Assembly: GCA_905221605.1 (NCBI GenBank)
Contig: CAJNDS010000569.1
Span: 656,514-720,513 of the forward strand
DNA length: 64,000 nt
Reading direction: 5' to 3'
Source: Symbiodinium natans
Lineage: Eukaryota; Sar; Dinophyceae; Suessiales; Symbiodiniaceae
Numbering within the stretch: the stretch's first letter is position 1; every line of letters begins with the position of its first letter. A program made the position numbers and the translations under genes. The notes under the pieces are model-generated. The model was not told the origin of the DNA, did no database searches, and saw only the letters and a list, made by a program, of their open reading frames with translations. Shown here one piece after another: positions 10,516 to 21,345 of this stretch.

Positions 10516-10600
10516 ACGATGCTCGTGGTTTCTCGGCAGGCCAGGATCATTTCCGTCCGCTTCTGGGGCTCTCGCACTCGCGCACGGGGTCCCCGGCACT

Positions 10601-10646
10601 ACAGGGTTTAGGGTTTAGGGTATCGGGTTTAGGGTTTAGGGTTTTG
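10601..10646 (+). repeat. TTTAGGG array with one TATCGGG
   Basis: Six units within the 10.0-10.6 kb cluster of arrays, opposite in orientation to the arrays on its left. Confidence 0.9.
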
Positions 10647-10753
10647 GGTTATTCGAATGATCAACCCTGGATTGCGCCCGTGCGACCCTGTTGTGTTGTG
10701 TAAGAGCTGGGAAGCTTAGGGAGGTCCCTGAAGCAGGTTACAAGCACTACCTA

Positions 10754-10838
10754 CATGGGCTATTCTACCCTATAACCCCTAAAAAAGGCTCTTTTTGGGT
10801 TGGTTAGGGGGAGTACAAGGCCCAATAGCCCATCCATG
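10754..10838. mobile_element. Inverted-repeat element family K
   Basis: CATGGGCTATTCTACCC at the left and GGCCCAATAGCCCATCCATG at the right are inverted. It is shorter than the 8.4-kb copy. Confidence 0.65.
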
Positions 10839-10931
10839 CTGGTAGCTCAAGTTTGTGAGCCCCTAAAACCCCTAAAGCCCCTAAAGCCCCTAAAACCCCT
10901 AAAACCCCTAAAACCATTTAGGGGCTTAGGG

Positions 10932-11034
10932 TTGGGATGTTCCCCCTTATACTTACAGTCCTCATATGGGGATGATAATAGGGGGTACTACAACCCGTAT
11001 TCAGGAATGCTAGTTTCATGGGGAACCTCCCAAA
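10932..11034. mobile_element. MITE family A, diverged copy
   Basis: TTGGGATGTTCCCCCTTATA at the left is matched by a diverged GGGGAACCTCCCAAA at the right. Length is as expected for the family. Confidence 0.75.
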
Positions 11035-11833
11035 GTTAAACCACAATTTAGGGTTTATGGGTTATCCCGGAACTCTGCAAAAGCATCCAGGTCCAGCACC
11101 AAGCAACAAGACCAGACCTGGGATCAGGGGCCGTGGGGGAGTCTTGGCGTCATCCAAACTTTGGTGCTACTTGCCTTCAGAACCCCAAACCAACCTTTTT
11201 GTGCAGGCTGCGGGTTTAGAGTTTAGTTCGGGCTGAAAATGCGAGGCCTACTCGTTTGCAAGTCCGACTTAGAAAGCTCCTTACAGTACTCGTAGTTAGC
11301 CGGCAAGGAAAAACTCGAAACCCCAAACCCTAACTCATAAGGTAGACCCCAAAAACCAGCCCCTCGTTTTGGTGCTTAAGCTCTCCTTAGTTGTCCAGTA
11401 CCTAGGGGTTTTAAAGGTTAACCTTTGGGAATAAAAGGGGAATATATAAACCCAAAAAGGTTAAAGGTTAGCTAGTCTACTACTAAGCATATAGTCCTAC
11501 CCCATGGTAGGAACTAAAAAAAAGAAAAGCCCCGGCGCAAAAAGACCTCCCCGAGCCCAGGGTCACAGCAAAGTGACTTGAGGTAAACTATGGACCCGGC
11601 TTCGTAGCCTGTACGGGTTTGGGAATGTACCATGACAGAGACCCCCACCAAAAAAATAAAGAACAGACATGATTCACTTCAAGCCCAACTACTGAGAAGA
11701 GGTTGACGACTGATCACGACAGTGCGGACTGGGAATCTTGCTTTGGGGTCTCATGCCTCGACCGTATACTCTAGAATCAGTGCATCCTGCCCTAAACCCT
11801 ATCAACGTAAAGACTCTTTGATCGATCTTGCAG

Positions 11834-11878
11834 GAAACCCTAGACCCTAAACCCTAAACCCTAAACCCTAAACCCTAA
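11834..11878 (-). repeat. CCCTAAA array, 6 units
   Basis: Flanked on both sides by TCTTGCAG (11826 and 11879), a possible 8-bp duplication around the array. Confidence 0.9.
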
Positions 11879-12000
11879 TCTTGCAGCAAAGCGGCTGATA
11901 AGCCTCAAGAGCAGCAAGCAGCTGAGGCCAAATCCTACAAGCGCCGCTGCAGTCTCTTCTGTCTCCATGGCCGAGGCTGCACGTTAAGTCCTAGAAGCAG

Positions 12001-12076
12001 TTTAGGGTTAGGGTTTAGGGTTTAGGGTTTAGGGTTTAGGGTTTAGGGTTTAGGGTTTAGGGTTCAGGGTTTAGGG
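12001..12076 (+). repeat. TTTAGGG array, about 11 units
   Basis: Mostly perfect, with one TTAGGG and one TTCAGGG. Confidence 0.95.
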
Positions 12077-12667
12077 TGCCCACCTCTCCTCGAACAGGTT
12101 GATCTTCGCAACGCACGCAACGCTTGAATTCAGATTGCCGCATTCAGTCAAACGACTCGCTTGTGGCTGAACTCCTGCAGCCACAAAGCCTGCGGACGTG
12201 ACATGTATAGAGGCCGCCATGCCATTTTAGAAAGCGTCCTGGAGAAGAAATACCCCAGCCCAGGACATGTAAGTAGGAGATGGTACTACATGCAGAAATA
12301 TATAGGAGCCACACACCAATTTCAAGCTCAGCCACAACATGTCGCACACCCCTTTTACATCCATGCAGGGTTGTGGGCTTAATTGTACGATGCCCCTTAC
12401 GAAGCTCATTGTGAAATGTTGGGGCTTGGTCTAGATCTTGTTGCGCATGCCCTATCCTCGAATTTTCGAGACGCCAGGCGCTTGGCCCTGAAACTCATCC
12501 CTAAAGACAAGCGGGAAAAAGGGACGCCATTGAACTATTGATACCCGTGTGGGCACTATGGACCCTAACGCCCGAGACACCCCCAAACCAGCAGCCCATC
12601 TGAGGTAGGTGTACCTACAGTAACTTGAGGGCTTGCTTTTTTGCCACCCTCAGTCTAGGGTGTTGGG

Positions 12668-12768
12668 TTGGGCTGTTCCCCTTTTACTAGCAGTCCTTCA
12701 TGGGGACTGAAATCGGGGGGGTACTCAAACCATTTTTAGGACTGTTCGTATAAGGGGGAACATCCCAA
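12668..12768. mobile_element. MITE family A with 8-bp target duplication
   Basis: TTGGGCTGTTCCCC at the left pairs with GGGGGAACATCCCAA at the right. GTGTTGGG stands on both sides (12660-12667 and 12769-12776), a perfect 8-bp direct repeat. An 8-bp duplication is the size made by hAT-type transposases, so this is likely a non-autonomous element of such a group; the superfamily is inferred. Confidence 0.85.
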
Positions 12769-12980
12769 GTGTTGGGCTTCGTATGTATGTAACCAGGCCC
12801 GGCACTGATGCTGGGGCCCACGGAACACGGTTTGGAGAAGTCGTAGTTTGCAGGCGGGCACGTGATCTCCAGCGCCTGGCAAAGCAAGAGGCTCTCCCAG
12901 AGATCTGGGAACGCGCCACTGCAGGGATGTCCGCAAAACTACCGACACCCCCACCTGTCCTCACAACGCACTTTACTTTA

Positions 12981-13027
12981 TACATATATACACTGTATAC
13001 AATATATATATATATATATTTTTTTTG
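12981..13027. repeat. TA microsatellite ending in a T run
   Basis: ACATATATACACTGTATACA, then a TA run and eight T. The TA-then-T layout resembles the 8.1-kb tract. Confidence 0.85.
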
Positions 13028-13252
13028 CTCTCTCTTTATATAAGTATATGCATTTATCAAATAAAAGCAAATATCCAGATATCTTTCCGAGATCTATATA
13101 CATACTCTATAATTACGCACACAGACATCTGTAGCTGCATAATGTAACGAATGCACCCCAAAAAGCTTCGCCTTCCTCACGCTGGCTTTGAAGCTTGCAG
13201 CTTTAGAGGGCCGAACCCAAGAACCCCAAAAGCTGTTTTTTCTTTGTTTTTG

Positions 13253-13328
13253 TAGGGTTTAGGGTTTAGGGTTTAGGGTTTAGGGTTTAGGGTTTAGGGT
13301 TTAGGGGTAGGGTTTAGGGTTTAGGGTA
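13253..13328 (+). repeat. TTTAGGG array, about 11 units
   Basis: Starts TGTAGGG; one GGTAGGG interruption near the end. Confidence 0.95.
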
Positions 13329-13995
13329 TTTTGTAGGTGGCCTGGGAGAACCCCCAAAAGGGGCTCTTTGCTAGGCTGATAGGAAGGCCCTGACAGCTGA
13401 ACTCCCTCGACGTACTTTCAGGGAGCAGCCTGCCACTTTGAGGTTAAAGAACCCCTCAAAACCGACCTTGTTTTGGGGTCATAACTCCTGTTTACGGCTT
13501 TATAGTGTTTAGGGATATAAAGACGCCTTTTGGGATTCTTAGGTAACCGCCGGCTCCTCTGTCATGCCATAGGCGGGGGTCACGGCACAGTGGAACGCCT
13601 CCTGATTGTGCAAACTCTACGACACCCACAAGGCCAGACATTGAAGCACTATGGAGACAAGTATAGGGTTGTAAACGGCTTGGGCCCCATGTATGGATTC
13701 TAAAATTTCGAGGGGTTTTACAGGGATTGGGAACCCATGAGTTGTAAAGTTTCCCGCTCCAACCCTGAGTGTCGTCCGTGTCGACTCTGTTATCCTGCAC
13801 GGCCGCCTTCTAGAAGAAAATCTGAGCGCCTCGAAGCCGTTTCCTCACGAAAGCCCTAACCCAGCAAAGGGAATTATTGAGGTGGGCGTCACGTGTATAG
13901 GCCTCCATGCCCTTTACATTTAGTGGCTTAAGTGGCACGCAGGGAAATTCGTGCAGAAACCGCCTGGGCTCCGGGGAAGCATCCGACGGAAGCTC

Positions 13996-14053
13996 AGGGT
14001 TTAGGGTTTAGGGTTTAACACCCTAAACCCTAAACCCTAAACCCTAAACCCTC
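13996..14053. repeat. Inverted telomeric array: TTTAGGG x3 then CCCTAAA x5
   Basis: The G-rich strand switches to C-rich across TTTAACACCC. This is the arrangement expected when two chromosome ends are joined end to end. Confidence 0.9.
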
Positions 14054-14183
14054 AACTTAAGGGCTTGGGGAACCCCAACGGCATGATTTAAGCAGGGGCA
14101 CGATCAGCTTCTGCCCACTCTGCTGCGCCAAGGCAGCCCCAGCAGAGCGGATCAGCTTCCTGGGGTGCTCTGAGTGCTGGAGG

Positions 14184-14231
14184 GGGGTTTAAGGGTTTAG
14201 GGTTTAGGGTTTAGGGTTTAGGGTTTAGGGT
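14184..14231 (+). repeat. TTTAGGG array, 6-7 units
   Basis: Begins GTTTAAGGG, then perfect. Confidence 0.95.
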
Positions 14232-14437
14232 CACTCTTGAGACCTGAATTCAACCGACGGGGTACAGTTTTCAACTGCATGGACTATGGGGCTGAATGGC
14301 TCACTTTGGAACATGTGGGTCAAGACCGCTTCCCTAAACCCTAAACCCCAAACCCCAAACACGACACCCTCATTCCCAAAAATGAGCGTTGCCTCCACGG
14401 GCCTCCTTCGTGAACCGAGCTGATGTGGAATTGTAAG

Positions 14438-14553
14438 CAAATGGGGGGGGTTTACGATATTAGGGGTACCTTATTGGGGGTCCTTCTTAAGGGGTCCTAC
14501 TATTTTGGGATCTCTATTGGGGGCCCCTTTTTATGGCAAAACCCCCCCACATG
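14438..14553. mobile_element. Inverted-repeat element family C
   Basis: ATGGGGGGGGTTTACG at the left and AAAACCCCCCCACATG at the right are inverted. The interior GGGTACCTTATTGGGGGTCC and GGGGTCCTACTATTTTGGG match the 27.2-kb copy. Confidence 0.75.
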
Positions 14554-14861
14554 CAGCAGCAAGAACTTCAGCCAGCTAGCCAAACCCGGTCCAAAACCCT
14601 TCTCCCGGAAACCTGTGTGTTGCGCCCCAAAGGTTCTGAACACCTGCACCAAGAACGGCGCAGCGAATCATAGACCCAGGCCGAGGTACAGCCGATGCTG
14701 GACAGGGCGACCTCGAATCAAAATAGAGTTCAGGGCTTAGGGTAAACTTCTAGGACATGAGGTTGTAGTCACTCCGTCTGCTCGATTGCAGTCGCAGTTC
14801 TTGTTTGCCTCTGAGAAAAAGAATGTTCGCTCGGGTAGAAGCTCCCCCATGCAATTCTCCC

Positions 14862-14925
14862 TAAACCCTAAACCCTAAACCCTAAACCCTAAACCCTGAA
14901 CCCTGAACCCTCAGCCCTAAACCCG
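14862..14925 (-). repeat. CCCTAAA array with CCCTGAA block
   Basis: Five perfect units, then two CCCTGAA, CCCTCAG and CCCTAAA. Confidence 0.9.
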
Positions 14926-15387
14926 AAAGCCCGAGAGGATGGCAGGCAACCTTGGGTCTTCAGGTTTGGGTTGTTAGATGGGCTACCATGCCCCAGAATG
15001 CCTTGAAGAGGGCATTTATTGTAGATTCATGGGGCATGAAAGACGTCATAGGCCATCTCGGTTCAGAGTATCGGGCATTCGGCAGTCCGCCCCTGATTGA
15101 CGGAACATCAGAGCTGACGAAGCAGCTCCGGGACGGTTTAGGGGGGTTTGGTGCCTATAGGTCTGGGTGGACGCAGGATTCCACCCCTCGCAGACCATGA
15201 CGTTGTGCTAGAAATTCGGGCAGAGGGTCTGCCTTGTCTAGGCTAAGTAGGCTGTAGGCAAGGGCTTGAGGGCTTCAGCTGGAGGGTTGTTGCAAGCTTG
15301 TAGTGGGGATTCGGAGTGCATAGGCCTGCCAGCGTCTAGGGCTGAGATTAACGTGTAACCCGCCCTCTAGTCGTAAACTCGAAGCAC

Positions 15388-15422
15388 CCCTAAACCCTAA
15401 ACCCTAAACCCTAAGCCCTAAG
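15388..15422 (-). repeat. CCCTAAA array, 4-5 units
   Basis: Ends in CCCTAAGCCCTAAG. Confidence 0.9.
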
Positions 15423-15552
15423 TTCTATGGCGCGCGGCCTAGCTCGGCGACATGGCGCAAGACCGCTTCATGGACAGCGGGCACAGCAAAGTACCAACTG
15501 GGCCTGCGCCGGGCTTCTGGAAGAGGCCCAGAAGGCCCAAAGCAGAAAAAAC

Positions 15553-15606
15553 CCTAGGGTTTAGGGTTTAGGGCCGTTTTGGGTTTAGGGTTTAAGGTTT
15601 AGGGAG
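15553..15606 (+). repeat. TTTAGGG array, broken
   Basis: Two blocks separated by CCGTTTTGGG; one unit is TTTAAGG. Confidence 0.8.
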
Positions 15607-15609
15607 GTC

Positions 15610-16320
15610 ACTCCTTAACTTTGTAAGCCCGAAAATCTGAGCCGCGCTTGGACTGCTTCCCTGGTCCCGCATGCACCACCCCCTAGCACCCAACCCATAC
15701 CTCAAACTTCAAGGAACCGAAAGACCCCAACCCAAGACCCAAAGGATGAAAACCATGCTATGGAACCACGCATACCCCCATCGAAAATAGAGTTCTTAAC
15801 ATACCACAATCAAACTAAATCAACAAACTACGTATCCCAACGAAGAACCCAGTAAAAGGGACTGGGGCCTGGAGTCCGGAGTGTTTCCTGTTCTAAGAAA
15901 ACCTCCAACTGCGGTTTCGTTTTCGTCGGCCAGGACTCGCCGACTTGCCCAGGCCCCTGACACCTCGACAGGTGCAGCCTTCAGGACAAGATCTCCCTGG
16001 TTTCATGCAAGACGCACGCCTGCAAAAATCCGAACCTTTCAGCACACCCAGCCGGACCGACGATGACTTCCAAGGCAAAAGCAGGTTTGGGCAGCCATGT
16101 TGCCCACAAGCACCCGAGTGCCCTTATTTTGAGGACCTGTGTAACACTTGGATGTCGAGGGCGATGTGAGCTCTAAGTGCGCCTGGCCTGAGGTGACCCT
16201 CCCTCTCGAGCTCCGCGACGAAGCGCGTCCTGAAATGAGTGGACGAAGGCAGCCCCAGCCCCCAAGTACGCTACCTGGGTATAGGGCATAATTATGGGAC
16301 CCAAAGCCAAAACCCCAAGC
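15610..16320. other. Unique-looking DNA, no gene recognised
   Basis: Three overlapping ORFs of 61-74 codons at 15.88-16.17 kb have ordinary composition and could hide small exons, but no domain or splice-consistent chain is visible. Confidence 0.45.
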
Positions 16321-16321
16321 C

Positions 16322-16356
16322 CCTAGGGTTTAGGGTAGTTTAGGGTTTAGGGTTTA
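16322..16356 (+). repeat. TTTAGGG array, 4 units
   Basis: One TAGTTTAGGG spacer. Confidence 0.8.
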
Positions 16357-16647
16357 TAGGGCTTACCGTTCTCTCTCTTTTTTTGGGCCCCGTTCTTCTA
16401 GGGCCTTTGCTGTTTTTGGGGCTTGAGGAGGGATGTTTTAAGGGTCTATGGATTAGGTCTTGAGAGGCTAAGTTTCAGGGCTTAAGGGTCTAGGGTTTAG
16501 GGTCTCTGGTTTAGGGTAGTTTGTAAGGGCTGTCAGTAGATAACTGGGACAAGAACTGCGAAGCTCTATGAGCCATTCCTACGACAGAAGCCTATCTTCA
16601 TGGACATTCAATCTCTGCAGGGCCCCCTACTCCACCCGAGAAAACTT

Positions 16648-16811
16648 GAACCCTAAACCCTAGACACTAAACCCCTAAACCCCTAAACCCCTAAACCCCT
16701 AAACCCTTAAACCCTTAAACCCTTAGACCCCTAAACCCTTAAACCCTTAAACCCTTAAACCCTTAAACCCTTAAACCCTTAAACACTTAAACCCTAAACC
16801 GTAAACCCTAT
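16648..16811 (-). repeat. CCCCTAAA then CCCTTAAA 8-mer array
   Basis: Four CCCCTAAA are followed by about ten CCCTTAAA with one CCCTTAGA and one CACTTAAA, then 7-mers. Each variant forms its own block. Confidence 0.95.
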
Positions 16812-16940
16812 TTTAGGTTCAAGGGTAGCGAGAGCCCAACACATTCACAAACCACAGGGCCAGCTTTGGCGGGCTTTTGGACCTTGGCCCGAGGATGCCC
16901 GAGGTTTGGGGTGCTTTTGGGGCTTTGGCATTTTGGGCTT

Positions 16941-17062
16941 CAGGGTTGGGGTTTAGGGTTTGGGGTTTGGGGTTTGGGGTTTGGGGTTTGGGGTTTGGGG
17001 TTTAGGGTTTAGGGTTTTAGGGTTTAGGGCTTAGGGTTTAGGGTTTCGGGCTGAGGGTTTAG
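16941..17062 (+). repeat. TTTGGGG block between TTTAGGG units
   Basis: Seven TTTGGGG (16959-17006), then TTTAGGG, TTTTAGGG and TTTCGGG. Confidence 0.95.
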
Positions 17063-17164
17063 CTTGTTTGCCCTGCCGCTGCCAAGCGGCACCTCGAACT
17101 GGCCAGAGTAAAACAGGATGGTCGCACCAGCAGACATCGAAGCCAGGAAGTTTACCTCACACCA

Positions 17165-17222
17165 AGGGTTTAGGGTTTAGGGTTTATTTAGGGTTTAGGG
17201 TTGAGGGTTTAGGGTTTAGGGC
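17165..17222 (+). repeat. TTTAGGG array, 7 units
   Basis: One TTTATTTAGGG and one TTGAGGG; directly left of a family-G element. Confidence 0.9.
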
Positions 17223-17223
17223 A

Positions 17224-17384
17224 GAATCTCTCTTAGGGTAGTTACATGATCCCTGAATATGGGCCCTTAAACGGGGGCCCGTTATATACCCCATAAAACC
17301 CAAGGGTCCAGGGCTTACACATCAGAACCTTTAAAGAAGGTAAGGGACCATATTAAGGGCCCATGAAACTACCCTGAAAGAATC
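17224..17384. mobile_element. Inverted-repeat element family G (about 160 bp)
   Basis: GAATCTCTCTTAGGGTAGTT at the left pairs with AAACTACCCTGAAAGAATC at the right. Inside, GGTAAGGGACCATATTAAGG and AAGGGTCCAGGGC recur in the other copies. Confidence 0.75.
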
Positions 17385-17603
17385 CGTGGTTCATGAAGAC
17401 ACTAGGGCTCATGGGGACTCTACCTCTGACCCCTAAGGTTGTACCCTTGGGTTTGGGGACCACTTGTTTAAGAATCATCTAGGCAATGTAAGGCCCGTAT
17501 TGGGAGTATAGTACATGAGGGCAACCTCTTGGATACATCCTTCGGGGTACGATCTTACCCCCTTGAATCTTGGGATCCGAAGTAGAAACCTTATATGCAC
17601 TAT

Positions 17604-17656
17604 GTGTATATATATATATACATCTATATCTATATCGATATATATATATATATACA
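17604..17656. repeat. TA-rich palindromic microsatellite
   Basis: GTATATATATATATACATC, then ATATCGATATATATATATAT. The CGAT centre makes it largely self-complementary. Confidence 0.85.
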
Positions 17657-17707
17657 ATCCCAAACACAAGGGTAAGGGACCATACTAAGGGCCCATGGTT
17701 CCAACCT

Positions 17708-17872
17708 GAGAATCGCTTAGGGCAGTTACATGGTCCCATAATATGTCCCTCACCTCGTTTACAGGGTTCTGAAGTATGTGCCCCTGCAGTTTATAGGGTA
17801 TGTATGGGGTAGATACTGGGTCCCCTGTTCAAGACCCAGACTACGGGACCATGTAACTACCCTGAGAGAATC
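17708..17872. mobile_element. Inverted-repeat element family G
   Basis: GAGAATCGCTTAGGGCAGTT and ACATGGTCCC at the left are matched by GGGACCATGTAACTACCC then TGAGAGAATC at the right. A stray internal piece of the family (GGTAAGGGACCATACTAAGG) lies just to the left at 17671. Confidence 0.75.
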
Positions 17873-17959
17873 CGAAATGAATGATGAAACTCGGGTTTCC
17901 CCTAGTGACCCAGTGACCCAGTATCCTCGGGGAACAAAAAAGTTCACCTTCGGAATAGA

Positions 17960-18018
17960 TAGGGGTTTGAATGCCCCCCAAAAAGGTTGGAGGGTACCTA
18001 CTCTGCTACTAAGTTCTT
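17960..18018. mobile_element. Family J-like half element
   Basis: AGGGGTTTGAATGCCCCCCA and TACTCTGCTACTAAGTTCTT resemble the right half of family J. It lies against the family-H copy. Confidence 0.4.
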
Positions 18019-18020
18019 AG

Positions 18021-18132
18021 ACCCATGAGTAACCCAGGAAGAAAAAACGGGTGCCCTTTTTGGGTGAAAGGGGCTTATCAGACAACTTAAACCCAGAAAA
18101 GGTAATAAGGGCCTACTCTTGCTCTGGGTCCT
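18021..18132. mobile_element. Repeat element family H, uninterrupted
   Basis: GACCCATGAGTAACCCAGGA at the left and TGCTCTGGGTCCTAG at the right. GGTAATAAGGGCCTACTC is the uninterrupted equivalent of the telomere-bearing site at 54.0 kb. Confidence 0.65.
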
Positions 18133-18139
18133 AGTTTCT

Positions 18140-20400
18140 GGCTGGATGTAGAATTTATTCACGATGACATATGAGTGGCCGGTCGCTCTGGAGTGTCAGG
18201 CATTGAGAACAAAGTTTCAGGGTTTGGAGGGTACCTGTGAGAAGCAAAACCAAGGTAGAGAGCTGACAATCTACACAGGCGTCAACCCTAAACCCTACAC
18301 CCTAAACCCTGAAATAGCCCACCGCTCCCCGGCCCGCCCACAAGCCCGCAATACTCTAACCACGGGATTGATCGCCGCGCTATGCGATCGGTCTTGCAGA
18401 GGTCTGAGTGAGGTTTTTGGTTCAGGCCAGCTGCATATTCCAAGCCACAAGGACGGCCCTAGACTTTCTTGAGCGACAAAAGATTCTAGGCCCCAACTAA
18501 AGGGACGCCTTCATTAGAACAGGGGCCCCGGACGAGCCCAAAACGATCATTCAGCGAAGTTACCAGAACCCTACAATCCAAAGCCCACTGGGCTGTCGAG
18601 ACATCGAATCCGTCGATTTGGGCAGCATCTGCAAGCTTCGGGTTTTCGGCGTTGCTGCAGTGTTCAGCCTTCAGTTTCAGATCCTCTCCTGCGCCCTGGG
18701 CCCTCAAACCATCTCCCGTAACCCCCAAACTGATGCGAGCGACAGAAATTCCAGCTATGTGGTACAGCGGCATCATGCTCAGACCTGGGTTGGCAGATGG
18801 AGGCTTTTGCCGAGCAAGTTTTGTGTGGGGTCGAGGGTTTGGGTTTACAGCTGAGGAAAGGTTTGTTTGCCAGCAGCCAGCTTCACCAGCACCACGACTT
18901 CTAGGCCCTAAACCCCAAACCCAAACCTTTTTTGAACCCAGACCCTGATAAAGCCCATAAACCATAAACCCTTAAACCGCTTGCGTCAGCAAAGCCAAGC
19001 ATAGTTCCAAGCCACAAACCCGACAAACCCTAACTGCTGAACCCTCTTAAGTCCTAAGCCCTATAAGCCCAAGAAGCCAACCCCTTAGGATGGCCCTCAA
19101 ACACCATCTGAAAATTATTCCTGAACATGACCCTCTTAAACCCAAATAGAGAAACATACAATGTCCCAAAGGCATACCTAGATTTGGGAGGTTATCATCA
19201 AGCCCCTTACTCTGAATGGGTTCTTAGAGTCTAAGAAAGCGGCACACGTCGCCAGGCGCAAGCTCCAGGCCACGCGCGTTGAGCCGAGCAGCCAAAGACC
19301 TGGGCTTGGGAAGCATGCCACAACGGTTCGGGGTTTACGGGACTGGTGGCTTAGGGTTAAGTTCCTTCGGTGCTGTCGCTGGCATCTGAGCAACTGAGCG
19401 CGACTGCACTGTGAACCAGAGCATCATCGGGACCAACTCGCCAGCAGCGCTAAAAACTATCGGGCGACATCCCAATTCACCAGCTGATCTGACAGTATAG
19501 GAATGTCCAAAGGAAATGATGAAACCTTAAGGGGCACGCGGTTTGGGATGTAGGGTTGTTTTCCCTCCTGCACAGCTGGGGCGAATCCACATTGCAGGGA
19601 GGTTCTCTAGGCTCGAAAGAGAAATCTCCTCCGTCTCGGATTTAGGGTTTAATCGCTCACTGCACGCACTTCAAGGTTTTGGGTGTAGGGTTTAGGGCTT
19701 CGGTCGCGTTTAGTGTAGGGTCTATCGCACCATCCGGGCTTGGACTTAGCAACTTGCACACGGCTCGATCCAGGCGAGGCTTCAAGTGTTCTGTTGGAAC
19801 ATATAGATCTGACTGTGCGTAGGGTTTGGGAAAGCCCGCCCCCCTTTCTGTAGTACATGTGGGAGGAGGTCTGGTACTGCACATTTCTCAGAACTTGGAC
19901 TCCTGTGCACTTTTTTCGGGGGTGCCAACTCCAAGTGAGGATTAGGGGTCCATGGCTTCGCATATTTCCGTTCGATAAAACTGCCGATAAGCCGTGTGAG
20001 CTGTGTTCTAGTGCAGGGTCCGGCTTTCCGATACCAAAGCATGACCCAGAAATTCCTGAGAACGACCCGGATGGTGAAGCCAGAACCACCACAACTCTGC
20101 ACCCTCTGCACCAGGTGGCAGCCGGCGTAGTGAAAAAGGCACCACCTCGTGTGGCAAATGAACACGAATGCTGCAAGGGGCACCAGGTTCAGAGCCAGAT
20201 GTTTCTCAGTCTCCCCCGAATTGCTTTGATTTTTGTTGTGATTATTATTACTATTGTTTATAATTATTGCGTTTGTTTTTTATTATATTATTATTATTTT
20301 CTTTAAATCTGGACTCTGTGAAGTGCCAGCATCTCACCCCAGGGTCCGAAGCCCTGAACGCACCCGAACCCTCCCAGCAGCCTGTGCGCTCCTCTACGTG
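18140..20400. other. Long stretch without recognised gene except one family-F element
   Basis: It includes a 159-codon minus ORF (18486-18965), whose first residues translate degenerate telomeric DNA, and three overlapping ORFs at 19.65-20.31 kb. None shows a conserved motif. An AT-rich ATT/TTA patch lies at 20230-20305. Confidence 0.5.
19085..19182. mobile_element. Inverted-repeat element family F, uninterrupted
   Basis: TTAGGATGGCCCTCAAACAC at the left and TGTCCCAAAGGCATACCTAG at the right. The middle CCTCTTAAACCCAAATAGAG shows the empty site used to read the 10.4-kb copy. Confidence 0.75.
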
Positions 20401-20422
20401 AGCAAAGCCGAAGCTCCGCAGC

Positions 20423-20525
20423 TTGGGATGTTTCCCCCTTATCCTAACAGTCCTTTAATAGGGATTAGAATAGAGGGTACAATAATTCCGTTTAAGGACT
20501 GTTAGTATGAGGGGGAACATCCCAA
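20423..20525. mobile_element. MITE family A, well-preserved palindrome
   Basis: TTGGGATGTTTCCCCCTTAT pairs with ATGAGGGGGAACATCCCAA. The flanking octamers TCCGCAGC and GCAGCAGC agree at six of eight positions, consistent with an older target duplication. Confidence 0.85.
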
Positions 20526-20774
20526 GCAGCAGCGATCTTCGTCGTGACAGAATGATACACTTAGCATGCAGGATTTGCGATTCTACACGGCTAGCCATGA
20601 TAATCACACCAAATATTGTAAGATGCATACTATCATGATAAACATGCTATAACGTGCTGAACATACAACAAAATCACCGTCTCGGCACCTTCCCTCGCGA
20701 GGTCGTTCCGGAGGTCTTCAGCAGAAGCACCGTGCGCTCAGGGTCCGGGCTCGGAGCCTGGTGCGAAGAAATGT

Positions 20775-20813
20775 ATCCCTAAACCCTGAACCCTGAACCC
20801 TAAACCCTAAACG
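20775..20813 (-). repeat. CCCTAAA array with CCCTGAA
   Basis: Five units, two of them CCCTGAA. Confidence 0.85.
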
Positions 20814-21258
20814 ATTCAGAAGGAACACGAACCGAGATGCACTGAAAGTTGGCCTTGGACTGTCCAGGTCATCCTTGCACTACGCTGTCTTCTTGCCAGG
20901 GCTACTTTCTACTTAGCTTTGAACTTTCAACCCACCAACCCCGCCACGAAAAACACAAAAACAATCTCCGGGGCCGGCCCAACCTTCTTGCGACACCGCA
21001 CAAGGATGCGAAACCAAAACAGGAAATTAGGGCTTTGGGTTTAGGGCTTAGAGTTTTTAGGGTTTAGGGTTTAGGAGTTTAGGGGGAGTATCCCCTAGCC
21101 TCCAGTGTCCTTGGGTCGGCCTTTGAGATTCAGGCATTGTAGGGGTTCCTCAAATCCACCCTCCACAAAGAAAGGGCTTCGAGTTCATATAGGGTTCAGG
21201 TTAAAGGACTGCGTACTGGATCTACTCGACATGCTACTGACATGATACGACCAATGGC

Positions 21259-21345
21259 TTGGGACGTTCCCCCTTATACTAACAGTCCTTAATGGGAGAT
21301 TTTTGTACCCCCTAATACAACCCTAAACCCCCTATTACAATCCCT
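21259..21345. mobile_element. MITE family A, right half lost at a telomeric array
   Basis: It starts TTGGGACGTTCCCCC and follows the family to about AATCCCT, with one CCCTAAA unit already inside (near 21320). It then runs into CCCTAAACCC repeats. No right terminal repeat follows the array. Confidence 0.75.

Noticed and set aside
18486-18965. 159-codon minus-strand ORF as a gene
   Set aside because: Its N-terminus is a translation of degenerate telomeric DNA (GLGSKKVWVWGLGP). The rest has no recognisable domain, and plus-strand ORFs oppose it.
19649-20306. Three overlapping ORFs of 133-175 codons on both strands
   Set aside because: They overlap each other in different frames, with no motif. 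At most one could be real and nothing favours any.
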